Positions 1 through 8,798 of a stretch of 38,588 nt of DNA are shown here, piece after piece. The DNA is taken from NCBI GenBank assembly GCA_016788485.1, contig JAEUSV010000112.1, positions 1 to 38,588 of the forward strand, in the 5' to 3' direction. This stretch comes from Flavobacteriales bacterium. GTDB taxonomy: Bacteria > Bacteroidota > Bacteroidia > Flavobacteriales_F > PHOS-HE28. Every line of letters starts with the position of its first letter. Within the stretch, counting starts at the first letter, position 1. Below the pieces are notes generated by a model. That model saw only the letters and a program-made list of their open reading frames with translations. It had not been told where the DNA came from and ran no database searches. The translations under genes and the position numbers were made by a program.

Positions 1-460
1 GTGACGCCGAACCCTGCCACGCCGACGATCAGCGCGGGCGGTCCGACGACCTTCTGCGCCGGTGGCAGCGTGACCCTGACCAGCAGCAGCGCCACGGGCA
101 ACGTGTGGAGCCCCGGTGGCCAGACCACGCAGAGCATCACGGTGAGCGCCGGTGGCACGTACTCGGTGACGGTGACCAGCAACGGTTGCAGCGCCACGAG
201 CGCAGGCACGACGGTGACGGTGACGCCGAACCCTGCCACGCCGACGATCAGCGCGGGCGGTCCGACGACCTTCTGCGCCGGTGGCAGCGTGACCCTGACC
301 AGCAGCAGCGCCACGGGCATCGTGTGGAGCCCTGGTGGCCAGACCACGCAGAGCATCACGGTGAGCACCGGTGGTACGTACTCGGTGACGGTGACCAGCA
401 ACGGTTGCAGCGCGACGAGCGCAGGCACGACGGTGACGGTGACGCCGAACCCTGCCACCC
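1..460 (+). repeat. 219-bp tandem coding repeat (two full copies plus start of a third)
   Basis: The sequence beginning gtgacgccgaaccctgccac occurs at 1, 220 and 439, a period of 219 bp (73 residues). Copies 1 and 2 are almost identical at the DNA level; copy 3 diverges after about 20 bp. Each copy encodes an Ig-like/PKD-like beta-sandwich segment. More copies may lie upstream of the window. Confidence 0.9.
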
Positions 461-3400
461 CGACCCCCGGTAGTTACGGTCCCCTGTGCAGCATCAGCGC
501 TCCGATCACCCTGGGTGGTTCGCCCGCTGGTGGTGTATGGACGGGCACGGGTGTCTCGGGCACCGGTCCCTACACCTTCGACCCGACCGCGGGTACACAG
601 ACCCTGACCTACACGGTGACCAGCAGCGGCTGCAGCAGCAGCGCGACCACGACCGTCACGGTGAACGATCCTGTCGACGCCGGCAGCAACGGCTCGCTCT
701 CGATCTGCTCGAACGGCACGTCCGTGAACCTGTTCAACCAGCTCAACGGCTCACCCCAGGCGGGTGGTACGTGGTCCGGTCCGAGCACGGTCGTGAACGA
801 CATCTACAACCCGGTGACCATGAACCCCGGCACCTACACCTACACGGTGCTCGGGCCTGCCGGTTGCGGCAATGCCAGCGCTCAGGTCGTGGTGACCGAG
901 ACCAGCACGACCACCTGGTACCTGGACCAGGACAATGACGGCTCGGGTGATCCCAACAACTCCACGCAGTCCTGCAACCAGCCCTCGGGCTATGTGGACA
1001 ACAACAACGACCTGTGTCCGACCGATGCGAACAAGACCAACCCCGGCCAGTGCGGGTGCGGCGCTCCGGATACGGATACGGACAACGATGGCGTGGCCGA
1101 TTGCGTGGACCCCTGTCCCTCGCTGCCCAACCTCGTGCCGGGCAATGCGTGCAACGACAACGACCCCTGCACGATCAACGACGTGGTTACCGCGAATTGC
1201 GGTTGTGCGGGTACGTTCCAGGACACCGACAATGACGGCACCTGCGATGCGAACGACCCCTGCCCGTCGCTGCCCAACCTCGTGCCTGGCAATGCGTGCA
1301 ACGACAACGACCCCTGCACGATCAATGACGTGGTGACGGCCAACTGCGGCTGTGCCGGTACGTTCCAGGACACCGACAACGATGGCACCTGCGATGCGAA
1401 CGATGCTTGTCCGCTGCTGCCGAACCTGGTGCCGGGCAACAGCTGCAACGACGGCAACCCGAACACCATCAATGATATCGTGACGGCCAATTGCGTGTGC
1501 GCCGGCACCCAGCCCAACGATTGCCTCGGGGTTCCCGGCGGCCCTGCCCAGCCGGGTACCGCTTGCGACGACAACAACCCCGCCACCGGCAACGATACCT
1601 GGAACGCCAGCTGCCTGTGCGTGGGCCAGCTCATCGACTGCAATGGTGTGGCGGGAGGTCCCGCGCTGCCGGGAACGCCCTGCAACGACAACGACCCCTG
1701 CACGGTGAACGACCTCTACAACGCCACCTGCGGGTGCGTGGGCACGTTCGAGGACACGGACAGCGATGGTGTCTGCAACGCCCAGGACAATTGCCCGAAC
1801 ATCGCGGGTCAGATCGGCAGCACCTGCAATGACGGCAACCCGAACACCATCAACGACGTGATCACGGCGAACTGCGTCTGTGTCGGGTCCGCCGCTCCGG
1901 ACTGCAACGGCGTACCCGGTGGTCCTGCGCTGCCCGGAACCACCTGCAACGACAACGACCCCTGCACCGTGAACGACGTCTACGATGCCAACTGCAACTG
2001 CGTCGGCACGCCGGACAACACGGACAGCGACAACGATGGTGTTCCCAACTGCCAGGACAACTGTCCGAACATCGCTGGCCAGATCGGCAGCGCGTGCAAC
2101 GACAACAACCCGAACACGGTGAACGATGTGATCACGGCCAACTGCAGCTGCGCCGGCACACCGGTGAGCGGTTGTGACAACTGGACGTTGACCCTCACCA
2201 CCGACAACGCGGGCAGCGAGACCACGTGGATCATCCGTGACGCCGGCACGCTGGCCACGGTGGATGCCGGTGGCCCTTACGGCAACAACACCACCGTGGT
2301 GGAGACAGTGTGCCTGCCCCCGGGCGCCTGCTACCAGCTGATCGTCACCGACGCCAACGGAATGAGCAATGGCACCACGGGCGGTTATGTGCTGCGTGAC
2401 CAGAACGGCAACCGTGTGATCGACAATGCCAGCGACGGCGTGTTCACCGGCACCAGCCAGGCCCCGCAGAGCTTCTGCAACCCCACGGGCCTGCCCACGG
2501 TGCTCGCCAGCAAGTGCGACATCGAGACCTGGATCCCCAACCAGTGGCTGATCGCCACGCCCGATGCGGCCGTGACGGCGCAGTTCGGCGTGGGTAACCA
2601 GACCGATGACGGCTACGAGTTCTGGCTCTTCGATCCGGATGGCTCCTACGACCGCCAGGTGTTCGTCAGCCATGCCAGCCCCATGGTGGGTGCCCCTCCG
2701 GGCAGCTCCGCCGCCGCTCACCTGGGCTTCAGCCAGATCACCACGAACCCTGTGCCGCAGAACGTGCTGCTGAACGTGCGCGTCCGCACCCGTGTGAACG
2801 GTGTGAGCAGCGCTTGGGGACCTGCCTGCCGCTTCAAGATCGATCCGGTGGCCGCCCAATGCCCGACCGCCCAGCTCGTGAGCACGCCCGGTACCCAGTT
2901 CAGCTGCGGTGCCACCAAGCAGGTGATGGTCCCGGGCCCGGATGGCCGCGTGGTGTCCACCCAGGTGAACAAGGTCGTCAACGGCCAATGGGTGCAGGCG
3001 AACCGCTACCTGTTCGAGTTCGTGGAGCCTGGCACGGGCTACACCCGCTACGCCGTATCGTCGACCCGGACCCTCACCCTCGGCAACTGGACGACCAGTC
3101 CGTTCCTCTGCGGCACGTACGTGTACAACGTGCGCGTGCGTGGCAGCTTCGACAACGGTGCGACCTGGTGCCCCTACGGTGCGGTATGTCAGGTGACCAT
3201 CACCAACAACCTCGCCCAGCCCCTGTGCACCTCGCCCTCGGCCGTGGCCGGTGTGGATGAGCGCATGCACTTCGATGAGGAGGTGGTGACCACCATGGCC
3301 GAGATGACCATGTGGCCCAACCCCAACCGCGGCGAGGAGCTGTATGTGACCGTCGAAGGCCTTGATGGCGTGGAGACCACGGCCACGATGGACATCTTCG

Positions 3401-3558
3401 ACATGTTCGGCAAGAAGGTCGCCACCCGCACCCTCGCGGTGAACGGAGGCACGCTCAACAGCGTGGTCCGCTTGGAGGGCGCCCTCGCTGCCGGCCTCTA
3501 CCTGGTCAACATCACCGCGGGTGAGCAGAGCTTCACCCAGCGACTGGTGATCCAGTAA
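1..3558 (+). CDS. Giant repetitive T9SS type A-sorted surface protein (5' end outside window)
   Basis: The frame is open from base 1 to a TAA at 3556-3558; the 1185 residues seen are only the C-terminal part. Order: two near-identical 73-aa Ig-like repeats (1-146) and the start of a third; further Ig/PKD-like segments to about 305; then a Cys/Asp-rich region (about 305-723) mixing thrombospondin-3-like calcium motifs (DTDNDGTCDAND) with a repeat of the form DCNGVPGGPALPGT...CVG; a unique region (about 724-1100); and a C-terminal module from about 1102 (MWPNPNRGEEL ... GLYLVNI ... QRLVIQ) typical of T9SS type A sorting domains. It is expected to be exported across the inner membrane, secreted by T9SS and anchored or released at the cell surface, probably calcium-stabilised. 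No catalytic domain was recognised, so an adhesive or structural role is inferred. The end is followed directly by a strong terminator. Confidence 0.85.
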   Translation: MTPNPATPTISAGGPTTFCAGGSVTLTSSSATGNVWSPGGQTTQSITVSAGGTYSVTVTSNGCSATSAGTTVTVTPNPATPTISAGGPTTFCAGGSVTLTSSSATGIVWSPGGQTTQSITVSTGGTYSVTVTSNGCSATSAGTTVTVTPNPATPTPGSYGPLCSISAPITLGGSPAGGVWTGTGVSGTGPYTFDPTAGTQTLTYTVTSSGCSSSATTTVTVNDPVDAGSNGSLSICSNGTSVNLFNQLNGSPQAGGTWSGPSTVVNDIYNPVTMNPGTYTYTVLGPAGCGNASAQVVVTETSTTTWYLDQDNDGSGDPNNSTQSCNQPSGYVDNNNDLCPTDANKTNPGQCGCGAPDTDTDNDGVADCVDPCPSLPNLVPGNACNDNDPCTINDVVTANCGCAGTFQDTDNDGTCDANDPCPSLPNLVPGNACNDNDPCTINDVVTANCGCAGTFQDTDNDGTCDANDACPLLPNLVPGNSCNDGNPNTINDIVTANCVCAGTQPNDCLGVPGGPAQPGTACDDNNPATGNDTWNASCLCVGQLIDCNGVAGGPALPGTPCNDNDPCTVNDLYNATCGCVGTFEDTDSDGVCNAQDNCPNIAGQIGSTCNDGNPNTINDVITANCVCVGSAAPDCNGVPGGPALPGTTCNDNDPCTVNDVYDANCNCVGTPDNTDSDNDGVPNCQDNCPNIAGQIGSACNDNNPNTVNDVITANCSCAGTPVSGCDNWTLTLTTDNAGSETTWIIRDAGTLATVDAGGPYGNNTTVVETVCLPPGACYQLIVTDANGMSNGTTGGYVLRDQNGNRVIDNASDGVFTGTSQAPQSFCNPTGLPTVLASKCDIETWIPNQWLIATPDAAVTAQFGVGNQTDDGYEFWLFDPDGSYDRQVFVSHASPMVGAPPGSSAAAHLGFSQITTNPVPQNVLLNVRVRTRVNGVSSAWGPACRFKIDPVAAQCPTAQLVSTPGTQFSCGATKQVMVPGPDGRVVSTQVNKVVNGQWVQANRYLFEFVEPGTGYTRYAVSSTRTLTLGNWTTSPFLCGTYVYNVRVRGSFDNGATWCPYGAVCQVTITNNLAQPLCTSPSAVAGVDERMHFDEEVVTTMAEMTMWPNPNRGEELYVTVEGLDGVETTATMDIFDMFGKKVATRTLAVNGGTLNSVVRLEGALAAGLYLVNITAGEQSFTQRLVIQ
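1108..1500 (+). repeat. 147-bp coding repeat with thrombospondin-3-like calcium motifs
   Basis: Units begin at 1108, 1255 and 1402 (period 147 bp, 49 residues). The first two are almost identical; the third has diverged. Each contains a CPSLPNLVPGNACNDNDPC segment, and the first two also contain a DTDNDGTCDAND acidic loop, the kind of Asp/Asn-rich loop that binds calcium in thrombospondin type 3 repeats. Confidence 0.8.
1519..2020 (+). repeat. DC-x-GVPGG-x-ALPGT coding repeats in the type A-sorted protein
   Basis: Three degenerate copies begin with Asp-Cys codons at 1519, 1636 and 1900. Each continues with a GVPGGPALPGT-like stretch, then CxDxNPxTxND, then a Cys-x-Cys-Val-Gly ending. The same module appears in the minus-strand type B-sorted protein at the other end of the window (37811-38127). 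Confidence 0.7.
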
Positions 3559-3576
3559 GCCTGAGGAACTCATGGA

Positions 3577-3610
3577 CAAGCCCCCCGGCATCGCCGGGGG
3601 GCTTGTTGTT
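3577..3610 (+). terminator. Intrinsic terminator of the type A surface-protein gene
   Basis: A 13-bp perfect GC-rich stem (3577-3589 with 3593-3605), a 3-nt loop and a T-rich tail (ttgtt) lie 19 nt past the TAA. Confidence 0.85.
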
Positions 3611-3765
3611 TCCAGGCGCAGGCACGGAGGCTCCCGGTGGACCTCTCCGTTCTTACGATGCCTTCGGCCTGTACCGGGAGCCGATCGACGTACTGGCGGC
3701 AGGCGTCAGGAACGACGTGCTGGATCAAACGACGGGTGGACCTGGAGATGCGAAGCCGATGCGCA
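3611..3765. other. Spacer between two convergent terminators
   Basis: This 155-bp stretch separates the terminator of the plus-strand surface-protein gene from that of the minus-strand GAPDH gene. Several short frames cross it on both strands, but none has a credible start, composition or recognisable product. No RNA gene was recognised. Confidence 0.5.
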
Positions 3766-3767
3766 CG

Positions 3768-3796
3768 AAAAAGCCCCGCCATGCGGCGGGGCTTTC
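3768..3796 (-). terminator. Intrinsic terminator of the GAPDH gene
   Basis: An 11-bp stem (3770-3780 with 3785-3795) with a 4-nt loop. Read on the minus strand it ends in a run of T residues (3768-3772 are A on the plus strand), 20 nt after the GAPDH stop codon. Confidence 0.8.
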
Positions 3797-3815
3797 GCTT
3801 GAGCGTCGATCGCGC

Positions 3816-5273
3816 TCAGTAGTAGATGAGGCGTCGCACCTTGGCCACATGCTTGGCCAGGCGGATAACCTGCTTGGTGTACCCGAACTCGTTGTCGTAC
3901 CAGGCATAGAGCACCACGCTCTTGCCGTCGGGGGCCACGATCGTGGCGTTGCTGTCGAACACGCTGCAGCAGGTGTCGCCGATGATGTCGCTGCTCACCA
4001 GCTCCGGGTCCATCTGGTAGTGGATCTGGTTCACCAGTTCACCCTCGAGGGCCGCCTTGCGGATCAGGGCGTTCATGGCGGGCAGGTCGGCGATCGGCTT
4101 CTTCAGCGTGAGGTTCATGATGGCCAGCGAGCCGTTCGGCGTGGGCACGCGCACCGCATTGGCGGTGAGCTTGTCCTTGAGGCTCGGGATGGCTTTGGCC
4201 ACCGCGGTGCCGGCGCCGGTGCTCGTGATCACCATGTTGATGGCGGCGGAACGGCCGCGGCGGGGACCCTTGTGGTAGTTGTCCAGCAGGTTCTGGTCGT
4301 TCGTGTAGGCGTGCACCGTTTCGATGTGGCCCTTCTCGATGCCCAGGTTGTCCTCCACCACCTTCAGGATGGGGCAGATGGCGTTGGTGGTGCAGCTGGC
4401 CGCGCTGAAGATCTTCTCGTTCTCGATGTCGAGGTCCTTGTGGTTGATGCCGTACACCACGTTGGGGATCTCCTTGCCGGGGGCGGTGAGCAGCACCTTG
4501 GCGACGCCCTTGGCCTTCAGGTGGCGCTCCAGGTCGGTGCGCTTGGTGAAGGCGCCGGTGTTGTCGATCACCAGTGCGTCCTTGATCCCGTAAGCCGTGT
4601 AGTCCACGTCCTCGGGGTTCGCCGCAGCGATGAGCTGGATGAGCTGGCCGTTCACCCAGATGGCCTTGTTGGCCACGTCCTCGATCACCGTGCCTTTGAA
4701 GGTTCCGTGCACGCTGTCGTTGCGCAGCAGCGCGGCACGCTTCACGATCTCGGCGTCGGTGAGCGTGCGGGTGACGATGGCCCGGAGGCGGAGCTGCTGG
4801 CCCTTGCCGGCCTGCTTCACGAGCTCGCGCGCCGCGATGCGACCGATGCGGCCGAAGCCATAGAGCACCACATCACGCGGCTCGAACTTGTGCTTGTCCT
4901 GGCCGATGAAACCGGAGAGCGTGGTGGAGAGGAAGCCCTTGAGGTCCTTCTTGCCGCCCTGGATGTAATCCCACGTGAGCTTGCCGATGTCGATCTTGCT
5001 GGGGGCCAGATCGAGGTCGAGCAGCCCGCGGGCCACATCGGCGGCGGTGAAGATGTCGATCGGCTTCTGCACCACCTGGTCGGCGTAGTTGAAGAGCTTG
5101 ATCACCTCGGAGATGCTGATGTCGAGGAGGTGGTTGCGGAAGAACACCAGCTCAACACCGCGGCCGTACATCAGCTGGCCAACGGAGTTCTCCAGATCAA
5201 CGGCCGCCTTCTCGCGGTCCACGTATTCCTTCAGGCCGGCCTCGTAACCGGACTTGGCTTCCAGGGTCTGCAT
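3816..5273 (-). CDS. gap: Glyceraldehyde-3-phosphate dehydrogenase, long form
   Basis: A 485-aa NAD(P)-dependent GAPDH, which oxidatively phosphorylates glyceraldehyde-3-phosphate to 1,3-bisphosphoglycerate (or the reverse) in cytoplasmic glycolysis/gluconeogenesis. The Rossmann motif YGFGRIGR is at 138-144, the nucleophile is Cys294 in SAASCTTNA, and the general base is His321 in HAYTND. The Cys-His spacing of 27 equals that of classical GAPDH (149/176). About 130 residues precede the Rossmann fold; this extension is characteristic of the roughly 480-aa GAPDH subfamily found in Bacteroidota and some Proteobacteria, and its role is not evident here. ATG start at 5273; no clear Shine-Dalgarno, but an ATACTTCG octamer ends 2 nt upstream. 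The gene lies downstream of rpoD on the same strand, with a hairpin between them. Confidence 0.95.
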   Translation of the reverse strand: MQTLEAKSGYEAGLKEYVDREKAAVDLENSVGQLMYGRGVELVFFRNHLLDISISEVIKLFNYADQVVQKPIDIFTAADVARGLLDLDLAPSKIDIGKLTWDYIQGGKKDLKGFLSTTLSGFIGQDKHKFEPRDVVLYGFGRIGRIAARELVKQAGKGQQLRLRAIVTRTLTDAEIVKRAALLRNDSVHGTFKGTVIEDVANKAIWVNGQLIQLIAAANPEDVDYTAYGIKDALVIDNTGAFTKRTDLERHLKAKGVAKVLLTAPGKEIPNVVYGINHKDLDIENEKIFSAASCTTNAICPILKVVEDNLGIEKGHIETVHAYTNDQNLLDNYHKGPRRGRSAAINMVITSTGAGTAVAKAIPSLKDKLTANAVRVPTPNGSLAIMNLTLKKPIADLPAMNALIRKAALEGELVNQIHYQMDPELVSSDIIGDTCCSVFDSNATIVAPDGKSVVLYAWYDNEFGYTKQVIRLAKHVAKVRRLIYY

Positions 5274-5275
5274 TG

Positions 5276-5283
5276 CGAAGTAT
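5276..5283 (-). promoter_or_regulatory. Possible -7 element of gap
   Basis: ATACTTCG on the minus strand resembles the Bacteroidota -7 motif TAnnTTTG (one base shorter, C for T). It ends 2 nt before the ATG. Weak on its own; it is listed because the same arrangement recurs at other starts in the window. Confidence 0.3.
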
Positions 5284-5310
5284 GAGGGGGTATTGGTTCC
5301 GAACGGGGTG

Positions 5311-5341
5311 GAAAGAGCACGCCCCGCCGGAGGGCGGGGCG
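5311..5341 (-). terminator. Probable terminator of rpoD
   Basis: A 9-bp GC-rich stem (5320-5328 with 5333-5341) and GGAG/CTCC loop start 8 nt after the rpoD stop on the minus strand, followed by a short pyrimidine tail (tgctctttcc). Confidence 0.6.
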
Positions 5342-5348
5342 CACAAGG

Positions 5349-6212
5349 TCATCCGAGGTAGGCTTTCAGCAGCTTGCTTCGGCTGGTATGCCGCAATCGG
5401 CGGATCGCCTTCTCCTTGATCTGGCGCACGCGCTCGCGGGTGAGGTCGAACTTGGCGCCGATCTCCTCCAGTGTGAGGCCGTGGTTGATGCCGATGCCGA
5501 AGAAGAGCTTCACCACATCGCGCTCACGCTCGGTGAGGGTGCTGAGGGCGCGTTCGATCTCCTTCGCCAACGATTCGTTCAGCAGCATGCGGTCGGCCGG
5601 AGCGCTGTCGTTGTTGGGCAGCACGTCGAGCAGGCTGTTGCTCTCGCCTTCCACGAAGGGGGCGTCCATGCTGATGTGGCGACCGCTCACCTTCATGGTG
5701 TCCGCCACCTTCTCGGGGGGCAGGTCCAGCAGGGTGGCCAGCTCATCGGCGCTGGGCGGACGCTCGAACTCCTGCTCGAGCTTCGCGAAAGCCTTGTTGA
5801 TCTTGTTCAGTGAACCCACCTGGTTCAGCGGCAGGCGCACGATGCGGCTCTGCTCGGCCAGTGCCTGCAGGATGCTCTGGCGGATCCACCACACGGCATA
5901 GGAGATGAACTTGAAGCCGCGGGTCTCATCGAAGCGCTGTGCCGCCTTGATCAGGCCGAGGTTGCCCTCGTTGATCAGGTCGGGCAGGCTAAGGCCCTGG
6001 TTCTGGTATTGCTTGGCCACCGACACCACGAAGCGGAGGTTGGCCTTCACCAACTTCTCCAAGGCGCGGGTGTCGCCCTCCTTGATACGCCGCGCCAGTT
6101 CCACCTCCATGTCGGCGGTGATCAGGCCTTCCTTGCCGATCTCCTGGAGGTACTTGTCAAGCGACTGGCTTTCCCTGTTGGTGATCGACTTGGTGATCTT
6201 GAGTTGACGCAT
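5349..6212 (-). CDS. rpoD: Primary RNA polymerase sigma factor (RpoD/SigA)
   Basis: A 287-aa housekeeping sigma-70 factor. From the N-terminus: region 1.2 ([15 protein letters not shown]), region 2 with [29 protein letters not shown] and the -10-reading helix [15 protein letters not shown], region 3, and region 4 with [15 protein letters not shown] and the helix-turn-helix [20 protein letters not shown]. As in other Bacteroidota, the long acidic region 1.1/NCR of proteobacterial RpoD is absent. A GTG at 6224 would add four residues; the ATG at 6212 was chosen because family members begin [14 protein letters not shown]. This factor presumably reads the TAnnTTTG-type promoters noted elsewhere in the window. 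Confidence 0.97.
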   Translation of the reverse strand: MRQLKITKSITNRESQSLDKYLQEIGKEGLITADMEVELARRIKEGDTRALEKLVKANLRFVVSVAKQYQNQGLSLPDLINEGNLGLIKAAQRFDETRGFKFISYAVWWIRQSILQALAEQSRIVRLPLNQVGSLNKINKAFAKLEQEFERPPSADELATLLDLPPEKVADTMKVSGRHISMDAPFVEGESNSLLDVLPNNDSAPADRMLLNESLAKEIERALSTLTERERDVVKLFFGIGINHGLTLEEIGAKFDLTRERVRQIKEKAIRRLRHTSRSKLLKAYLG

Positions 6213-6304
6213 CCTGCTGGTCACGGTGCGGGGGGGTATTAGGTGATGGTTGACGGCTCATCCTTCGACATGGTGGTCCTTCCACATGCCGTCCGGTTCC
6301 GGCG

Positions 6305-6312
6305 CGAAGGTA
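6305..6312 (-). promoter_or_regulatory. Possible -7 element of rpoD
   Basis: TACCTTCG on the minus strand matches TAnnTT(T/C)G, 92 nt upstream of the rpoD ATG. No convincing -33 TTTG was seen. Confidence 0.35.
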
Positions 6313-6390
6313 AGCCCCCCCGGGGGTACGGGACAAGCCGGGGGGCGGGGGAGGGGTGTAGTCATCTGAACGGCCTGATCATCAGGTGGT

Positions 6391-7842
6391 TCAGAGCCCC
6401 AGGCCGTAGTAGGCCTTCATGCCGTTCGGGTACACCCCTTCGATGAGCACGCCGCCCCGCTTGGATTCCAGTGCGTTCACGAGGTCCTCGGGCTCGCGGA
6501 TGGGCTGCTGATCGACCTTGGTGATGATGAAGCCTTCGCGGATGCCGCTGCTGCGCAGTTTCCCACCGTTCAGGCTCTTCACCTTCACCCCGTTTTGGAT
6601 CTTCAATGCACGAAGCTCTTCCGGCGAGGCCTTCACCACCTGGGCACCGAGCAGGCTGCTGCTGGTGCGCTCTTCGCGCGCGGCCACGGCCGTGTTGCCC
6701 TCGCGGCCGCGGAGCACCAGGTCCATCACGTTCTCGCGCCCTTCGCGCAGCACGGTCACGGCCACCTTGTCGCCAGGACGGAACTTGCCCACCTGCTCCT
6801 GCAGCTGCGGCACGTTGTTCACGTCGATGCTGCCCACCTTCAGGATCACATCGCCGGCCTTGATGCCGGCCGCCTGTGCCGCGCCCTCGGCCGTGATGTC
6901 CTTCACGTACACCCCGCGGATCCGGTCCATGTCGAGCTGCTTGGCGAGATCCTGGTCCACATCGCCGATGGTGACACCGATGTAGGCGCGCTGCACGTTG
7001 CCGAACTCCATGAGGTCGCTGGTGACCTTGCGGACGATGTTGGCGGGGATGGCGAAGGAATAGCCTGAGTAGGCGCCGGTGGTGCTGGCGATGGCGCTGT
7101 TGATGCCCACGAGCTGGCCGGACGCATTGACCAGCGCACCACCGCTGTTGCCGGGGTTCACCGCGGCATCGGTCTGGATGAAGCTCTCGATGGGGAACAC
7201 GTCCCGCGTCTGGTCGTACTGCAGCAGGTTGATGTTGCGCGCCTTCGCGCTCACGATGCCGGCGGTTACGGTGCTGGTGAGGTTCATGGGGTTGCCCACG
7301 GCGAGCACCCACTCGCCCACGCGTACATCATCGCTATTGGCATAGGGGATGGTGGGCAGGCCGCTGGCGTCCACCTTGATCAAGGCCAGGTCGGTGCTGG
7401 GATCACGGCCGATCACCTTGGCATCGAACTGGCGCTTGTCGTTCAGGTGCACCTGGATGCGGTCGGCGCCCTCGATCACGTGGTTGTTGGTGACGATGTA
7501 TCCATCATCGCTGATCACCACGCCGCTGCCGGCACCGCGCAGGGGCACGGAGGGCGCTGCACGGTAACCCCAGAAGAACTCGGCGAAGGGGTCGCGCTGC
7601 TGCACCATGGCCTCGGTGGTCACGTGCACCACGGCGTTCACCGTGCGCTCCGCGGCCTCCACGAAGTCGGGGACCTCCATCACCGCGCCGCCGGCGGTGG
7701 GGATCGACACGTATTCCACCGGTGGCACGGGGTCCGCCGTGCGCGCCACGGGTGCGGAGGGGGCCATGAAGCCCTGATGGATGCCGAGCGCGAGCAGGCC
7801 GCCGGCAAGTCCGGTGAGCAGGTAGGTCAGGCTGCGTTTCAT
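6391..7842 (-). CDS. degQ: Do/DegQ-family periplasmic serine protease (HtrA)
   Basis: A 483-aa trypsin-like protease and chaperone that removes misfolded envelope proteins. N-terminal signal/anchor helix (SLTYLLTGLAGGLLALGIHQG), then the protease domain with the catalytic triad His121 (TNNHVIEG), Asp151 (STDLALIK) and Ser233 (NPGNSGGAL). Two PDZ domains follow (about 265-355 and 395-480; AGIKAGDVILKVG in the first, GIREGFIITKVDQQPI in the second). The start was set at the ATG at 7842 because it opens directly on the signal sequence; an in-frame start at 7902 adds 20 residues without signal character. Divergent from dapF across about 170 bp. Envelope-stress control is expected from the family but no operator is visible. 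Confidence 0.95.
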   Translation of the reverse strand: MKRSLTYLLTGLAGGLLALGIHQGFMAPSAPVARTADPVPPVEYVSIPTAGGAVMEVPDFVEAAERTVNAVVHVTTEAMVQQRDPFAEFFWGYRAAPSVPLRGAGSGVVISDDGYIVTNNHVIEGADRIQVHLNDKRQFDAKVIGRDPSTDLALIKVDASGLPTIPYANSDDVRVGEWVLAVGNPMNLTSTVTAGIVSAKARNINLLQYDQTRDVFPIESFIQTDAAVNPGNSGGALVNASGQLVGINSAIASTTGAYSGYSFAIPANIVRKVTSDLMEFGNVQRAYIGVTIGDVDQDLAKQLDMDRIRGVYVKDITAEGAAQAAGIKAGDVILKVGSIDVNNVPQLQEQVGKFRPGDKVAVTVLREGRENVMDLVLRGREGNTAVAAREERTSSSLLGAQVVKASPEELRALKIQNGVKVKSLNGGKLRSSGIREGFIITKVDQQPIREPEDLVNALESKRGGVLIEGVYPNGMKAYYGLGL

Positions 7843-8015
7843 GGGATTTCGCTTGAGTTCTGCCCGAACACCGCGATCCGCGTGCCGGGCTTGCCAAAAC
7901 AACGCGCACCCTGACGCGTTGTATCGCGCGGTCCAGTTAAAATGTGTTGATCGTCAGGTCGTGCTGACAGGCTGGCGGATCACGCCGATGCCTTGCTTGC
8001 CGCCATCTTTGTGCC
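7843..8015. promoter_or_regulatory. Divergent intergenic region between degQ and dapF
   Basis: A 173-bp region that must hold promoters for both genes. For degQ, a minus-strand TTGTTTTG (7895-7902) is a weak -7 candidate with a leader of about 50 nt. For dapF, CATCTTTG lies 4 nt before the ATG (separate entry). A second plus-strand candidate is TAAAATGTG at 7938-7946 with TTG at 7919-7921. No riboswitch or conserved RNA was recognised. Confidence 0.4.
8004..8011 (+). promoter_or_regulatory. Possible -7 element of dapF (4 nt before ATG)
   Basis: CATCTTTG differs from TAnnTTTG only in its first base and ends exactly 4 nt before the dapF ATG, the same spacing seen before the Smr and carboxypeptidase-regulatory-domain genes. 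This would give a leaderless transcript. Confidence 0.4.
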
Positions 8016-8798
8016 ATGGTCCTTCAATTCGCCAAGTGGCAGGGCACGGGGAACGACTTCATCCTGGTGGATGACCGGCAGGGTGTGTTCCCCTCAGGTG
8101 ATGAGGCCCTGGTGCGGCGCTTGTGCGACCGGCATTTCGGCATCGGAAGCGACGGGCTCATCCTGCTGCAGGCGCCGCGTGAGGCAGGCCATGCGTATCA
8201 TATGGAGTTCTTCAATCCCGATGGGTCGAGGAGCTTCTGCGGCAATGGCAGCCGTTGCGCCTACGGGTTCTGGTGCGCGCTGACGGGCGATCGTTCCCCG
8301 GTCCGTTTCGCGGCCATCGACGGGGCGCACACGGCGGCATGGCTCGATGGGCTGGTACGCATCGGCATGCGCGATGTGGCCGGGGTGGAGCGGGTCGATG
8401 CACGGACCGATCGTGCCCACACGGGCTCGCCCCACCTGCTCGTGTGGGTGGACGACCCCGACGAGGTCGACCTGGTGCCGCAGGCGCGGGCCATCCGTTA
8501 CAATGCGGAGCATGCGGCGGCCGGCATCAACGTGAACTTCCTGCGATGGGCGAACGGGCGGGTGGAGATGCGCACCTATGAACGTGGGGTGGAGGCGGAG
8601 ACCTTGAGCTGCGGCACCGGTGTGACCGCAGCCGCGCTGGCCGCCATGGCCCGCGGGCATGCCGGTACCAGCTGTGCGGTATCGACCAAGGGTGGTGAGC
8701 TGCGGGTGGATGCGGTCCCCGATGGGCGTGGTGGCTATGTGCAGGTGCACCTGAGCGGTCCCGTGGCGCACGTCTTCACAGGTCAATTCGAGCCATGA
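8016..8798 (+). CDS. dapF: Diaminopimelate epimerase
   Basis: A 260-aa PLP-independent epimerase that converts LL-diaminopimelate to meso-diaminopimelate, the lysine precursor and peptidoglycan cross-linking residue, in the cytoplasm. Both active-site cysteines are present: Cys75 in the FCGNGSRC motif and Cys199 in SCGTGVTA, each the hallmark of one pseudo-symmetric lobe. The N-terminal KWQGTGNDF and the ERG-x-E-x-ETLSCGTG blocks also match the family. The length is slightly short of the usual 260-275. Its stop overlaps the mltG start by 4 nt (ATGA), so the two peptidoglycan genes are almost certainly co-transcribed and translationally coupled. Confidence 0.96.
   Translation: MVLQFAKWQGTGNDFILVDDRQGVFPSGDEALVRRLCDRHFGIGSDGLILLQAPREAGHAYHMEFFNPDGSRSFCGNGSRCAYGFWCALTGDRSPVRFAAIDGAHTAAWLDGLVRIGMRDVAGVERVDARTDRAHTGSPHLLVWVDDPDEVDLVPQARAIRYNAEHAAAGINVNFLRWANGRVEMRTYERGVEAETLSCGTGVTAAALAAMARGHAGTSCAVSTKGGELRVDAVPDGRGGYVQVHLSGPVAHVFTGQFEP

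Noticed and set aside
751..3591. 946-aa open frame on the minus strand antisense to the left surface protein
   Set aside because: It is His/Val/Gly/Arg-rich, low in complexity and lies opposite a clear repeat protein with a sorting domain; long antisense frames are expected in GC-rich DNA with strong codon bias.
3603..5285. 560-aa plus-strand frame opposite GAPDH
   Set aside because: It is an antisense shadow of a gene with all catalytic residues; it also runs across the GAPDH terminator.
6315..6355. C-rich/G-rich inverted segments as a degQ terminator
   Set aside because: The pairing has several registers, a long loop and no T-tract; too weak to list as a feature.
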